Below, piece by piece: positions 22,920-34,403 of a DNA stretch of 64,000 nucleotides (positions within the stretch are counted from its first letter, which is position 1; every line of letters begins with the position of its first letter). This DNA is from Epiperipatus broadwayi (taxonomy: Eukaryota; Onychophora; Udeonychophora; Euonychophora; Peripatidae). The stretch is taken from positions 1,477,501-1,541,500 of the forward strand of contig JAQFVV010000023.1 in assembly GCA_028023455.1 (NCBI GenBank), given 5' to 3'. The translations under genes were made by a program, and so were the position numbers. The notes under the pieces are model-generated. The model was not told the origin of the DNA. It saw nothing but the letters and a program-made list of their open reading frames with translations, and ran no database searches.

Positions 22920-25900
22920 TGGTTGTCACAAGAAAAGGGAGTGTATCTTACTACAGTTGGACTTGGGGTCTTTGGTAGGATGCTGGCAATGGTGCGATGA
23001 AATGCTTAGCCCATGATCACATCTACCTTCATTATGCTAGCTCAATATTTACTGATTAAATTTAGATGTGGTTTGGACTAGTTTGTCCACATCTCACCCC
23101 TTTTTCAGCCTCCTTTATGCCACAATATTTGAACTTGGAGAATCTGCAATCAGCTCTGTTCAGGGATTGGCTTACTCAACTTACTAACTACTGCACCACT
23201 ATATAAGTGAGGATTAATTAATGTATACTTCCAGAATATTTCTAGTATCAACCTATACATAAGTGGTGTGTGGATATTCATTATTAACCTACTAACTTAG
23301 CGGTATAAATGCAGGATGATGATGACCAAGTAGAGACCAAATTGATTGCAATAACTCAATAACATTTCTTAAATAATAAACACAATGTAACAATATTAAT
23401 AAGTATGATGATGAGAGACAAGGATGGCTTTCTATCACTTTAAGATCTTAATATAATGACTATCTCCAAATCCCATGATAGGAATTCATACCTTGACAGT
23501 CTTTATTTACAAGAATAATTCATAGTAATATATATAACACAAAAAAATATAATAAAATATTTCATAAAATCGTGAATCTAACTTGCTTATTACATTTATT
23601 TGCATCCGCATTATCTCTGATCTACAATTATTGTTATCAACCTCTTTTGAATGAAAGAATTCCCTCTATACATGTATGTGGTTCCAAAAATTAATGAGAA
23701 AAGCCATTCATTCAAGAGAGTTAGTCATATGTGCAGAAAAAAATTATGTATAACTAAGTTTTAGTATAATAATTAATAAATAACAAAAAATCTCTGTAAT
23801 CACTATAGTATATATTAAAAGTTGAATATCATCAAAATCTTACCTCAACTTACTTTTGGATGAGCGGTGTCAAGCTTCTGGAGGAATATGTAGCTCTAAA
23901 CATTATTTAATATCATAAATGTCTGATCAACTTAACTTTTCCCATCTTTATACTTAAAATAAATGCTCCCATTTTCTGAAGCATAAGCTTACAAGACTTG
24001 AAAATGAGAAATAAAAAAAAAGATAAAAACAAATAAATAAATGACTAATATCAATAAATCAATGTGATTTAGAAATAAGCTTCTGGGCTAGGCAAGAACT
24101 GTCCATTGTGTTAATAGTCTCTTAATCCTGGTATTAGGTCTCCTAGGGTGGAGTACTGGTCCAATAGATATGTACTTACTCTGCGGTGATAGGTCATCAG
24201 CACTGTTCAGTTGTTTCCTTGGAATAATGGGCAGAAGATTCACTGGAGATCAATATCCTGTGATGATATTTAAAAGATAGGCATTTTACACTATACAATA
24301 TGCTTCTATTGACATGAAGAGCTGGTGTTGGTCACCTACAGCATGTTTTAACCCCAACCTCATGGCCACCCTCTTTAATATATACAATTATTTATAGGAT
24401 GGTTTTCATGCATAAGGAAGTGGCATAAGAAAAATAATTTTTGACAACTTCAAGCTGTTTTTTTTTTTGTACACCTGGGTCTCTTTTTACGCTGACTTAT
24501 TTAACACGATTTTGAAGTTACGCGATTCGTGTTTCACTGGAAGTCGATTTCCGATAATGCGCTATTACTTTAAATAATAAATTTCATGCACTTACGTTAT
24601 ATTGAAAGTAGTAGCACATTATTGGAATTCGACTTTCATCTTAGTAATTTCAATATTTTCAGTGCTTTATAATAGTAAGATTTTATGCACTAATGAAATT
24701 AAAATCATGATTTCCACATTTTATGTATACACATATTAAATTTTACAAGATTATAATGTAAATTTGTTCAAACATTGTGCATGTTAATTTTGCATTTTAA
24801 ATCACATTCTGTTTTTGCTTTTTAAAAAAGAACGTAATCAATTATTATTTTTTTATTAATGACACTAATCATTAACGTGCTTCTAAATTCCAACGAGAGC
24901 TAAATGGTTGTATGTCTGGATATCATGAGCTTCGTAAACAATTAATAAAATCATCGTCTCAAAGATTAATTACTAATTACATTGTCACCAGAAAATCATA
25001 ATAATTAAAACGTGTATAAAAAAATGTAAATTACTGTACTGTAAATTATACATAAAAATATATTATTTTGAATAAAATTAAATATTATAGGTAAAAAAAG
25101 TTTGTCTTGTATCAATTTTTTTCAAATTTGAAATTTTTTATTAGTCATATTTTATTTTCTTATTTTTTTTTGCACTAATTTTAAAGTAATTTTACATTGG
25201 TGCTTTGCTTTTATGCGAATTTTGAAAAATCACAGACAGCATCCCCCTTTTTTCAATGTAAGTTACATCTATTTTTGCACAATTTTGTTTGCACATGTTT
25301 TCTGAGGAACCTATCTATCGCGTAAAATGAGACCCAGGTGTATATAAATTCATTTCACTTAAAGTTTTTCAGAATCCATTTAAACCATATATTTACTTTC
25401 ATCATATAGATATGTCTATATTTCTAGTTATACTAGTAGCTGAAGTCAGTTTTTTTTCTAGTATGGTTGAAATTTGTTCTAAAATCAAATGCTGATATCC
25501 ATTTTGATTTTCTAATAAAATAGCTATCAAATGTGATTTCTTTTTGCAATCTTTGCAGTTGTTATCAACAAAGTAGTAGCTTTCATTGTTGTTATTAAGA
25601 TAAATATTTATTAGAATTGGTTTTTTTATTTTTCAAGTCTGGTCGCCTAGCAACATGCTTGACATTTGGTCATTATCTTTTAGCTTTAGCTTTGTCTATC
25701 TCATAATATCAGTTTGTTAAGAACATTTATGGTTTGTTATATTAGGTGTATGTGAGTATTTATTTTCAATATTGTAGAAATCTAAAATTTTATCTCTTAC
25801 TTAATGGAAAGAAAAATATTAATTTGTTTAGTGTAATGTTTGTGTGTATGTATACATGTTAAACAAAGAAGTGGTCATTTGATAACTACTTGACTTGGTT

Positions 25901-25953
25901 TAAGATGGTGTAGGTTTGGGCAGGAGGTCTGTTGATTGTAATTCACTCTTACA
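22920..25953 (-). repeat. 3' LTR (left copy), interrupted by an 869-bp element
   Basis: Homologous to 29191-34189. Matching blocks include 22920-23345 with 29191-29620, 23515-24460 with 32510-33545, and 25345-25953 with 33555-34189. It contains about 155 bases (roughly 23346-23500) absent from the other LTR, and a TA-flanked inverted-repeat element at 24472-25340. Confidence 0.8.
24472..25340. mobile_element. 869-bp TA-flanked inverted-repeat element (MITE-like)
   Basis: The ends read CACCTGGGTCTCTTTTTACG and, at the right, the complement of CACCTGGGTCTCATTTTACG: inverted repeats of about 21 bases with one mismatch. Each end is flanked by TA (24470-24471 and 25341-25342). The related LTR copy at 33540-33570 has no such segment, only TTTTTTTAATATAATTT, so the insertion boundaries and TA duplication are confirmed by a paralogous empty site. 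TA duplication is characteristic of Tc1/mariner-type and some other DDE transposons. There is no transposase gene inside, so it would be mobilised in trans. Confidence 0.85.
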
Positions 25954-26634
25954 ACTTCCCTAACCTTACAGGGTTAAATTTTTAATTTGTGTTTCAAATT
26001 TTAACACTCATAATGACATTGGTATGCCTTTAATGTGTGACTATTTTAGGACTGGATGAAGGGTCATTACACTATTACTTTGACTGCTTTTTAACTAGTT
26101 TGGAGGGGTTTTGAACTATTTCTTTTATATCTAGGCTATATCATTTGTGTGGTGGTCTAGATTTAGGGGCTATTATAATTTTATTATTGAGACTTGACTG
26201 ATTATGTGTCTCTGTCACAGACAGCACATAAGTTTACTTATTAACCTTCTTTCTGCTCTTTCTGAGATTTACTGGATTCATGAATGTTTAGCTAAATATC
26301 AGAACATCCATTTATTGATATGGATTGATTTCCTGCATTTTAGTTAGTCTCAAGGTATCCCAATAGTTGCATTTAAATACTAATTGGAGAATACCCTCAT
26401 CAAAATTAATATCCCTAGTCATGTATTACACATTTTTACTACATTTATCACTTAATTATTTTTATTTTTCTTTGATGTGATCTATCTTGCCTTAATACTC
26501 TGCTTTGTGGTTACCTTTATTTTTTAGCTGTGTGGGTGATCCAATGGGATTATCATAGATTATTGTGAGCAACAAAAATAGAGTTTCACAATGTGGGCAT
26601 TATATGTGCCTTGGATCTCTTTTTCATGGTTTTT

Positions 26635-26829
26635 TCAGAATGTGTTGGGACCTGTCTGTTTGACAATGGTATGTGGGTCTTCATAAGTATTATAAAATTT
26701 ATGGCATTTGTTTTTCTGTGGTCTACTCGGGTATGTAGTTTTTATCAAAATTCTATCTCTGACTTTAAATTTGTGTGGGATCTTGTATATTTTAGTTCCT
26801 ATAATTTGCCATTTTGATGAATTGCTCAT
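26635..26829 (-). pseudogene. Integrase C-terminal fragment of the LTR element
   Basis: The peptide contains KFKVRDRILIKTTYPSRPQ and then FYNTYEDPHTIVKQTGPNTF. This matches the C-terminal region of retroelement integrases, where F-x-V-G-D-x-V-(L/W)-(V/I)-(K/R)-T is followed by a segment K(Y/F)-x-G-P-(Y/F)-x-(I/V)-x-x-x-x-G-x-x-(T/S)-(F/Y). Two glycines of that pattern are replaced here (R-D for G-D, E-D-P for E-G-P). No integrase core domain is seen to its right. It lies about 680 bases before the 3' LTR, consistent with the end of pol. Confidence 0.65.
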
Positions 26830-27293
26830 ATGTCTTTAGTATAAGATTGTCTCCATCTATCTTGGGTTGAGTGGCTTGATTGATTTACATGCCATGTGTG
26901 AGGGGATTAACTAAAAAACTAGAATTTAATGTAACATATAGGGGTTTCCATCTATGATTTACTACCTTTGGGTACCTCTTCTTTTCATCAGTGCTTACAC
27001 CATTATCAAATCTTTATTTACATATATATATATATATATTCACTCTTTTTGATAGCATTGTAGCATGTTCAATTATTGTGAATGGTCCATTTGTATGTTC
27101 TGAAGTTGTACCCTTGGAATTCCTTCCTGTAATATTTGCTCTTTTTTCTAAGCACTATCATTTACATGTTTAATGTACATGAAGGGACCTTTGTAATTGT
27201 TGCATAGTTTGTGGAACTGCAGACCTTTCTGTTTTTTGCTGCACTATATGGCTGTTTCCATTATTGGTTGATGACTTTACAATATTTGGTCAT

Positions 27294-27638
27294 TTATCTG
27301 ATTATAGAGGGTGTTTTCATACCATAATATATCCTCAAAATGATCAAATCTGTTGACTTCATTTGTCCTTTCAAAATTGGCTTTCTTTTGTGATAACCCT
27401 CCTTTGTGATAGCCACATAAGTTAGCATTGCTTCAGTTTGATGGTTGTTCTTTAGAGCATCAACATCATGGTTGAGAAACAACCTAATTTTAATTTGGTG
27501 GTAAACATGAGTGTGCCTGGATGATTTTAAATGCACATCCAACTTGTTCACTATTGTATGTTCTTCCATGTATCCTGTCATGATATCTGTAGAATATAAG
27601 ATTGGTTTGATTCTCATGGATTTATTACCAAGATCCAT
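27294..27638 (-). other. Unassigned open frame in the internal region of the LTR element
   Basis: A 114-codon open stretch (MDLGNKSMRIKPILYSTDIM...) lies between the gag-like and integrase-like remnants on the same strand. I recognise no protease or RT motif in it. It may be decayed pol. Confidence 0.3.
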
Positions 27639-27825
27639 GGTTAGTGATGGGATCTCATGAGCTCAACCCTTGAGATTTATAATCTAATTTAACTTTTATA
27701 ATATTCATATGTGGGTCTATTGAATGGCCTGAGCTCTCTACCAAGGTCACTAACATCTTTGAGTGCTGAAGATTTTCTGTTTCAGCCATTTTTATCCCTT
27801 TATCTAGTTTTTCTATTCAAGTGTT

Positions 27826-28327
27826 TCAGCAATGCTGTAATGATCCTCTACATTGATACTCTGCCATGAAAGAATGTGGTGGTTGTAAGTCTTCTTTTGT
27901 AATAGTCATCAATACTAATAGTAGTTTACTCTGGATGCCATTACTATATTTAATATCCAGTTGACTGGTGATAGTGCACTTGATTTCCTCATGTCCCTGT
28001 TGCCATATTACATCCTTTTCTTTCATTTTCTTCTTCATGTTACCAAGAATTTGTTTGATTTCTGAGTTATCTTTCTGAACATTATCTATTTTGGTCAAGA
28101 TTTGTTCTATATCTGTGGACAATCTGGTTTCTATCTCCCATTTTCATATTACTGTTTATTTTATCTACATCTTCCTTGATTGCCATATCTTTTTTCATAT
28201 GATTCATATCTTTCTTGGCTGTCATATTTTTTATATGATTTATATCTTCTTTGGTTGCCATAACTTTTTTCATATGATTAATATCTTTTCTCATGTCATC
28301 CCTTAGGCCACTGATGCTACTGTCCAA
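27826..28327 (-). pseudogene. Coiled-coil gag-like remnant with 11-residue repeats
   Basis: Two overlapping minus-strand frames encode helical, lysine/methionine-rich peptides. The first carries repeats of the kind (M/I)(A/T)(T/I)KEDINH(M/I)KK about every eleven residues, four to five times; the second continues with EIKQILGNMKKKMKEKDV. Repeats of 11 residues suggest a right-handed or hendecad coiled coil. Position just downstream of the 5' LTR fits gag. A frame break separates the two parts near 28100. Confidence 0.45.
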
Positions 28328-28395
28328 TTTTCAGTTCATATATTTTATTTTGCTTCTATTCCATTCATGATACATTTCGCACATTAGTTCCAAGG

Positions 28396-28677
28396 TCATG
28401 TTATCTTTTGTGGTGACCTATGCCATTTTGCCCCTGTATGCTTGGGTTGTTTCATTGTTGAGTGCTCTCCAGACTTGCGGTGACACTTCATCTGCTGTAT
28501 GCATTCTTGGGAGTGTTTGATTTGTGTTGCAGACCCTCCAGGAGTTTGGATCAATGAAGACTCCTTTCTGTTATTATTAATACCATCTTCCATTTTATTA
28601 TCATTAGTATATGGTATTTCTCCAGAGTGTCCTATAATTTTGTTTGAAAATAGTTTTCCATTCCTAAATAACATCAC
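28396..28677 (-). other. Open frame at the 5' side of the gag-like region
   Basis: A 93-codon frame (…IQTPGGSATQIKHSQECIQQ…) rich in polar residues precedes the coiled-coil remnant on the minus strand. It is probably the N-terminal part of the same decayed gag-like gene, but there is no recognisable motif. Confidence 0.3.
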
Positions 28678-29717
28678 TCTGTATTATGCAAATGGTTATA
28701 AAGTTTATATTCATCCATAAAAATCAAGGTATTGTACTGTAGGGTTTCTTGCCACTCCATGCCATTTCGAATTTATTTATGATTTTTCTTTTGTGTGTAC
28801 ATGTTTAATTGACTGCTTTGAAATTTGTGTTTTAGTTTGCCTGACTCACCTATTTTAAACACGATTTATTAATTGTTTATTTAAATATTGGTCTCTGCTT
28901 ATTATGATGTTTTTTATTATTTTATATGCATTCACCACTTTTGATATTATTTTGATTTAATATGTTTGTTCAAGCTCAAAAAAAAAAAGCATTGTGTTTA
29001 TTCACTTTCATTGCTGTTGAATATATTGGACCTTTGTGTAAGTCCAAAGTGGTTGTAAATGTTTAAAGTTTGTAGGTACAGGGAAATTTAAAATTTTTTA
29101 TATATAAATATTCCAAATTCTGATGTTAGATATCCCTGGAAACTTTTTGTTTCATGCCCCTAAAGTTAGGATCCAGATATAATGGGATTATGGTTGTCAC
29201 AAGAAAGAGGGGGTGCACCTTACTACAGTCAGACCTGGGGTCCTCATATAGGATACTGGTGATGGTGTGACAAAATTCTTAGCCCATGATGCAAATTTAT
29301 CTTCAGTATTTTAGCTCAATGTTTGCTGGTTAAATTTAGACATGGCTTGAACTAGTTCATCCATATTTCAACCTCCTTTCAGCCTCCATTATCCCACAAC
29401 ATTTCAAACTCGGGGAAACTCAGCAATTGGCTCTCTTTATGGATGGGCTTACTCAACTTAATAAGTACTGCTCTTCTATATAAGTGAGGATTAATAATCT
29501 ATACTTCCAGAATATTTCTAGTATCAACCTATACATAAGAAGTGGTGTGTGAATATTAATGATTAACCTACTAACTTAGTGGTATGAATTCAGAATGATG
29601 ATGACCAAGTAGAGACCAAATTAATGAATATTCGAATCCCAATATATATATATAATATACAAATCAATATATATATCAAAATACAGTACAATTTATATAA
29701 ATTATATTCTTTTAGAA

Positions 29718-29755
29718 GTATTTTCAACTATACACTTTGTAGTCTTTATCAACTA
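29718..29755 (-). ncRNA. Hammerhead-like fold in the 3' region of the minus PLE copy
   Basis: On the minus strand GTTGATAAA is followed by GACTA, a loop, TAGTT and GAAAATAC. The layout (a CUGAUGA-like box, a 5-bp stem, then GAAA) is that of the hammerhead ribozyme core, but the first box has two changes (UUGAUAA for CUGAUGA). PLE terminal regions are known to carry hammerhead motifs. This copy is more degenerate than its partner at 32374. Confidence 0.35.
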
Positions 29756-29809
29756 TATAATGTTGAATAATCAAAACGAGACAACCCTTAACAATACCCA
29801 TAGTTCAAT

Positions 29810-31000
29810 TCAGATTTCCCACAATTCTGTTATCTTAACATTTGATGACTGGCGATTCATTAACATTTGACGATTTTTTGAAATCACCATAGCCTCTTTT
29901 ATTTTACATTTATTATGACAACGTTCAATTTGAATAATTTTCATATTTTTATAATCAAATTTAAATTCATATTGACAAGATTTATTATGATCAAATATAG
30001 CAGATGATGAAGGTTTATTTACATCTGTTCCATATTGATTCTCTTTTTGAATTCTATTATATAAAAGCATATGTTCTTTTATTCTCTTCTCAAATGTACA
30101 CTTAGATTCACCAATGTATTGTATGCCACATCCACATATGAATCTATATATAGTAGAATTTTGATTAAACTTTGAATTTTGAATTTTAGAATTATTAAGC
30201 AATCTATTTATGTTATTTGTAGAGAAAAAAGCAATATGACACAAACCATTATAAATTTTCCTAATAAACTTGACCTGCTCATCTGATATAAATGGCATTG
30301 AAATCCATTTCATTTTGATATTTTTATTTTTAATTTTATTATAGTGTTGATTTCTTTTAAATCCTTTAATAATATTAGCAATAGCATTTTTATAATAACC
30401 AATTTTCAACAAGTCATTAACAAATAAATGTACATTTTTAATTTTATCACTAGAATATTTGCATAATTTTTCATTTCGAAATAAGAATGATGTCAATTTA
30501 GACAGCTTATGACACATAGGTACATGTGATTCATATGGAATAAAACCTCTAGTTTCAATTGGTTTAATTAACATAAGATAATCCAAACTGTAATCATTAA
30601 GAGTAACTTGAATATCTAAGAATTTTATGGAATTGTATTTCTCTTTAGTTATAACCCATTTTACATCCTTAATCTCATTTAATTCATTAAATAAATTGAT
30701 TATTAATTCTTGTTTTCCACAAATAAAAACATCATCCACATATCTATGATATACTTTAATTTCTTGATATTTCAATTGTTTTAAAATTTTACTTTCATAT
30801 GTTAATATAACAAAATTACAAATTTGAGCAACAGCAGGAAGACCCATTGGCCAACCAAAATTCATTTTATAATATTCATTATTAAAATTAACATAAATAT
30901 TTTTATCAATAAACTGCAATACTTTTATAATAAAATTTATAATATCAGACTTTACATTTTTTGAAACAAGAGCATTATAAATAATATTAATTGACTCTAT
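29810..31000 (-). pseudogene. Penelope-like RT plus GIY-YIG protein, N-terminally truncated
   Basis: An uninterrupted frame of about 395 codons (369 from the first usable start at 30919). RT motif B appears as NFGWPMGLPAVAQ near residues 20-32 and motif C as YHRYVDDVFICG near 57-68, with the catalytic DD intact; motif E (FLDIQVTLNDY) follows. RT motif A and everything N-terminal to it are missing. The C-terminus has the GIY-YIG nuclease start YRFICGCGIQYIGESKCTFE at about residues 258-277, including the paired cysteines seen in PLE nucleases, and the downstream RIKEH. PLE proteins copy their RNA at a nuclease-made nick. The lack of the N-terminal half means this copy cannot be autonomous, though what remains is undamaged, suggesting it is fairly young. 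Confidence 0.92.
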
Positions 31001-31025
31001 GCTCTTGTTTCAAAAAATGTAAAGA

Positions 31026-31236
31026 ATAGAGTCAATTAATATTATTTATAATGCTCTTGTTTCAAAAAATGTAAAGTCTGATATTATAAATTTTATTATA
31101 AAAGTATTGCAGTTTATTGATAAATCGAATAGAGTCAATTAATATTATTTATAATGCTCTTGTTTCAAAAAATGTAAAGTCTGATATTATAAATTTTATT
31201 ATAAAAGTATTGCAGTTTATTGATAAAAATATTTAT
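31026..31236 (+). repeat. ~104-bp tandem duplication at the PLE junction
   Basis: The segment starting ATAGAGTCAATTAATATTAT occurs at 31026 and again at 31129, the second copy running on into the plus-strand RT frame. A further 23-base internal scrap (31001-31023) lies between the first copy and the end of the minus-strand element. This looks like repeated template jumping during insertion. Confidence 0.8.
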
Positions 31237-32319
31237 GTTAATTTTAATAATGAATATTATAAAATGAATTTTGGTTGGCCAATGGGTCTTCGTTGCTCAA
31301 ATTTGTAATTTTGTTATATCAACATATGAAAGTAAAATTTTAAAACAATTGAAATATCAAGAAATTAAAGTATATCATAGATATGTGGATGATGTTTTTA
31401 TTTGTGGAAAACAAGAATTAATAATCAATTTATTTAATGAATTAAATGAGATTAAAGATATAAAATGGGTTATAACTAAAGAGAAATACAATTCCATAAA
31501 ATTCTTAGATATTCAAGTTACTCTTAATGATTACAGTTTGGATTATCTTATGTTAATTAAACCAATTGAAACTAGAGGTTTTATTCCATATGAATCACAT
31601 GTACCTATGTGTCATAAGCTGTCTGGATTGACATCATTCTTATTTCGAAATGAAAAATTATGCAAATATTCTAGTGAGAAAATTAAAAATGTACATTTAT
31701 TTGTTAATGACTTGTTGAAAATTGGTTATTATAAAAATGCTATTGCTAATATTATTAAAGGATTTAAAAGAAATCAACACTATAATAAAATTAAAAATAA
31801 AAATATCAAAATGAAATGGATTTCAATGCCATTTATATCAGATGAGCAGGTCAAGTTTATTAGGAAAATTTATAATGGTTTGTGTCATATTGCTTTTTTT
31901 CTCTACAAATAACATAAATAGATTGCTTAATAATTCTAAAATTCAAAATTCAAAGTTTAATCAAAATTCTATTATATATAGATTCATATGTGGATGCAAG
32001 AGAATAAAAGAACATATGCTTTTATATAAGTGTACATTTGGAGAGAATAAAAGAACATATGCTTTTATATAATAGAATTCAAAAAGAGAATCAATATGGA
32101 ACAGATGTAAATAAACCTTCATCATCTGTTATATTTGATCATAATAAATCTTGTCAATATGAATTTAAATTTGATTATAAAAATATGAAAATTATTCAAA
32201 TTGAACGTTGTCATAATAAACGTAAAATAAAAGAGGCTATGTTGATTTCAAGAAATCGTCAAATGTTAATGAATCGCCAGTCATCAAATGTTAAGATAAC
32301 AGAATTGTGGGAAATCTGA
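31117..32319 (+). pseudogene. Penelope-like RT plus GIY-YIG protein, broken copy
   Basis: Nearly identical to the minus-strand copy but with several lesions. A 5-base deletion in motif B (after NFGWPMGL at about 31290) shifts the frame; an extra T near 31895 shifts it again; and at about 31997-32045 the heart of the GIY-YIG motif is missing and replaced by a duplicated stretch encoding RIKEHMLLY. Motif C (YVDDVF) is kept. The RT and nuclease parts therefore lie in three frames (31117-31308, 31271-31912, 31842-32319). Not functional. Confidence 0.9.
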
Positions 32320-32373
32320 ATTGAACTATGGGTATTGTTAAGGGTTGTCTCGTTTTGATTATTTAACGTTATA

Positions 32374-32411
32374 TAGTTGATAAAGACTACAAAGTGTATA
32401 GTCGAAAGTAC
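32374..32411 (+). ncRNA. Hammerhead-like fold in the 3' region of the plus PLE copy
   Basis: GTTGATAAA, then a perfect 5-bp stem GACTA/TAGTC around a 9-base loop, then GAAAGTAC. This is close to the hammerhead core (CUGANGA, stem II, GAAA), with two departures in the first box. It lies just after the PLE stop codon, where PLE terminal repeats of other animals carry hammerhead ribozymes. Whether it cleaves is doubtful. Confidence 0.4.
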
Positions 32412-34403
32412 TTCTAAAAGAATATAATTTATATAAATTGTACTGTATTTTGATATATATATATTGATTTGTATATTACATATATTGTGAAACGAATACA
32501 GATACCAAACTTTATTTATTACATATATATATATATAATACAAAAAATAGAATAAAATAAAAATTTTCAGAAAATCATGAATCTAACTTGCTAATTACCT
32601 TTATTTATGTCTGCATTATTTCTGATCCATGATTATTGTTATTAACCCATTTTGAATGAAAGAACCCTCTGTATACATGTATATGGTTCTGAAAATTAAT
32701 GAGAAAAGTCATTCATACAAGAGAGTTAATCATATTTGCAGAAAAATAAATTATATATAACAAAGTTTTAGTATAATAATTAATAAATGACAAAAAATAT
32801 TTGTAGTCACTATAGTATGCTATTAAAGGTTGAATATCATCAAAATCTTACCTCATCTCATGTTTGGATGAGCAGTGTCAAGCTATTTAGTATCAAATAT
32901 CTGTTCAACTCAACTTTTCCAGAAGCTTTTAGAGGGATGTGCAGATCTAAACTTTATTTAGTATCATAAAAATCTGCGCAACTTAACTCTTCCACCCTTT
33001 CTACTTAAAAATACATGCTCCCATTTTTTGAAACTTATGCTTATGCTTACAAGACTTGAAAAAAAATATATAAAAAAAGATAAAAACATAAATAAATTTC
33101 AAATATCAATAAAAAAAAATACAAATCACTATGATTTAAAAATAAGCTTCTGAGCTAGGCAAGCCCTATCCATTGTGTTTATAGTCTCTTAATCCTGGTA
33201 ATAGGTCTCCTAGAGTGGTGTATTTGTCCAGTGGTATAATTGATGCATACTTACTCTGGGAGTGGTAGATCATCAGCACTGTCCAGTTGTTTCCTTGGAA
33301 TAAGGGGCAGAAGATCCACTGGAAATCAATATCCTGGGCTGATGTTTAACAAGATAGTCATTTTACACATGAAATATGCTTCTGTTGGATGTAAAGCTGA
33401 CCTTGGTCACCTTCAGCATGTTTCCTTTACCCAACCACCTTGAACTATCATCTTTAATATATACAATTGTTTATATGGTGGTTTCTGTGCATAGGGAAGT
33501 GGCATAAGAAAAATAAATTATTTTTGATGACTTCAAGTTGCTGTTTTTTTAATATAATTTCCTTCATTTAAAGTTTTCACAATCTGTTTAAATCATTCTA
33601 TTTACTTTCATCATTTAGACATGTCTATATTTCTAATTATACTAGTAGGTGAAATCAATTCTTTTTCTAACATGGTAGAAATTCATCCTAAAATCGAACA
33701 TCAATATCCATTTTGATTTTTCTAATAAAATAGCTATCGAAAAAAATGGCAACTTTTCTTTTTGCAATCTGTGCAGTTGTTATCAAAAAAGTGGTAGCTT
33801 TCATTCCCCATGCTTGCTGCAATTGTTTATTGTTATATGATTGTTATTAAGATAAATATTTATTAGAATTGTTTTTTCAAATCTGGTTGCCTAGCAACAT
33901 GCTTGACATTTGGTCATTATCTTTTAGCTTTATCTTTGTCTATGTCATAATATCAGTTTGTTAAGAACATTTACAGTTAGTTATATTAGGTGTATGTGAG
34001 TGTATTTATTTTCAATATCATAGAAATCTAAAATTTTATCTCATTTAAAGGAAAGGAAAATACTAATTTGTTTAGTGTGATATTTGGGTGTATGTTTAAC
34101 AAAGAAGTAGTCATTTGATAACTACTTAATTTGGTTTAAGATGGTGTAGCTTTGGGAAGGAGGTTTGTTGGTTGTAAGTCACCCTTACAATATATTACTT
34201 TCAAATAAATATATTATTGTATTCCATATATAACAATTAGATTACAGGCATTGACACTTGCATATATATATATATATATATAAGCGACCAGAACTACTTA
34301 TATATATATATATATATATATGTTAATTCTAATGTTTTCACGGATAAAAGATGTCATATTATTATTACTATTTGCGGGATATTCCGTGTAGTGAAAAAGC
34401 TAA

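Larger units (their letters stand above)
29622..32503. mobile_element. Head-to-head pair of truncated Penelope-like elements
   Basis: Two copies of the same PLE lie in inverted orientation: one on the minus strand (29622-31000) and one on the plus strand (about 31025-32503). Both begin at the same point in the RT gene, at the words ATAGAGTCAATTAATATT, and both run through RT, the GIY-YIG region, a stop and a ~180-base 3' region. Sharing one truncation point argues that the pair arose together rather than by two insertions. The junction (31001-31129) holds a short scrap and a tandem duplication of about 104 bases. PLEs are known to occur as truncated, inverted or tandem units. Confidence 0.85.
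22920..34189 (-). mobile_element. LTR retrotransposon with remnant gag and integrase tail, hosting later insertions
   Basis: Direct repeats at 22920-25953 and 29191-34189 share TGGTTGTCACAAG at their left ends and CTTACA at their right ends, that is TG...CA termini. After removing a later insertion from each, the LTRs are about 2.1-2.2 kb. The internal part (25954-29190) reads on the minus strand: coiled-coil gag-like frames, an unassigned frame, then a short piece like the C-terminus of integrase, and a G/A-rich stretch (GGTTAGGGAAGTT) immediately before the 3' LTR as polypurine tract. Protease, RT, RNase H and the integrase core are not seen, so the element is internally deleted. The LTRs are well diverged, so it is old. 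Confidence 0.75.
29191..34189 (-). repeat. 5' LTR (right copy), interrupted by a PLE pair
   Basis: Direct repeat of 22920-25953. Homology stops at about 29621 and resumes at about 32505, with the ~2.9 kb Penelope-like pair in between and about 155 bases of LTR sequence missing at the site compared with the left LTR. The site equivalent to the 869-bp element in the left LTR is empty here. Confidence 0.8.

Noticed and set aside
26593-26817. Plus-strand frame with apparent membrane segments
   Set aside because: It is antisense to the integrase C-terminal fragment at 26635-26829.
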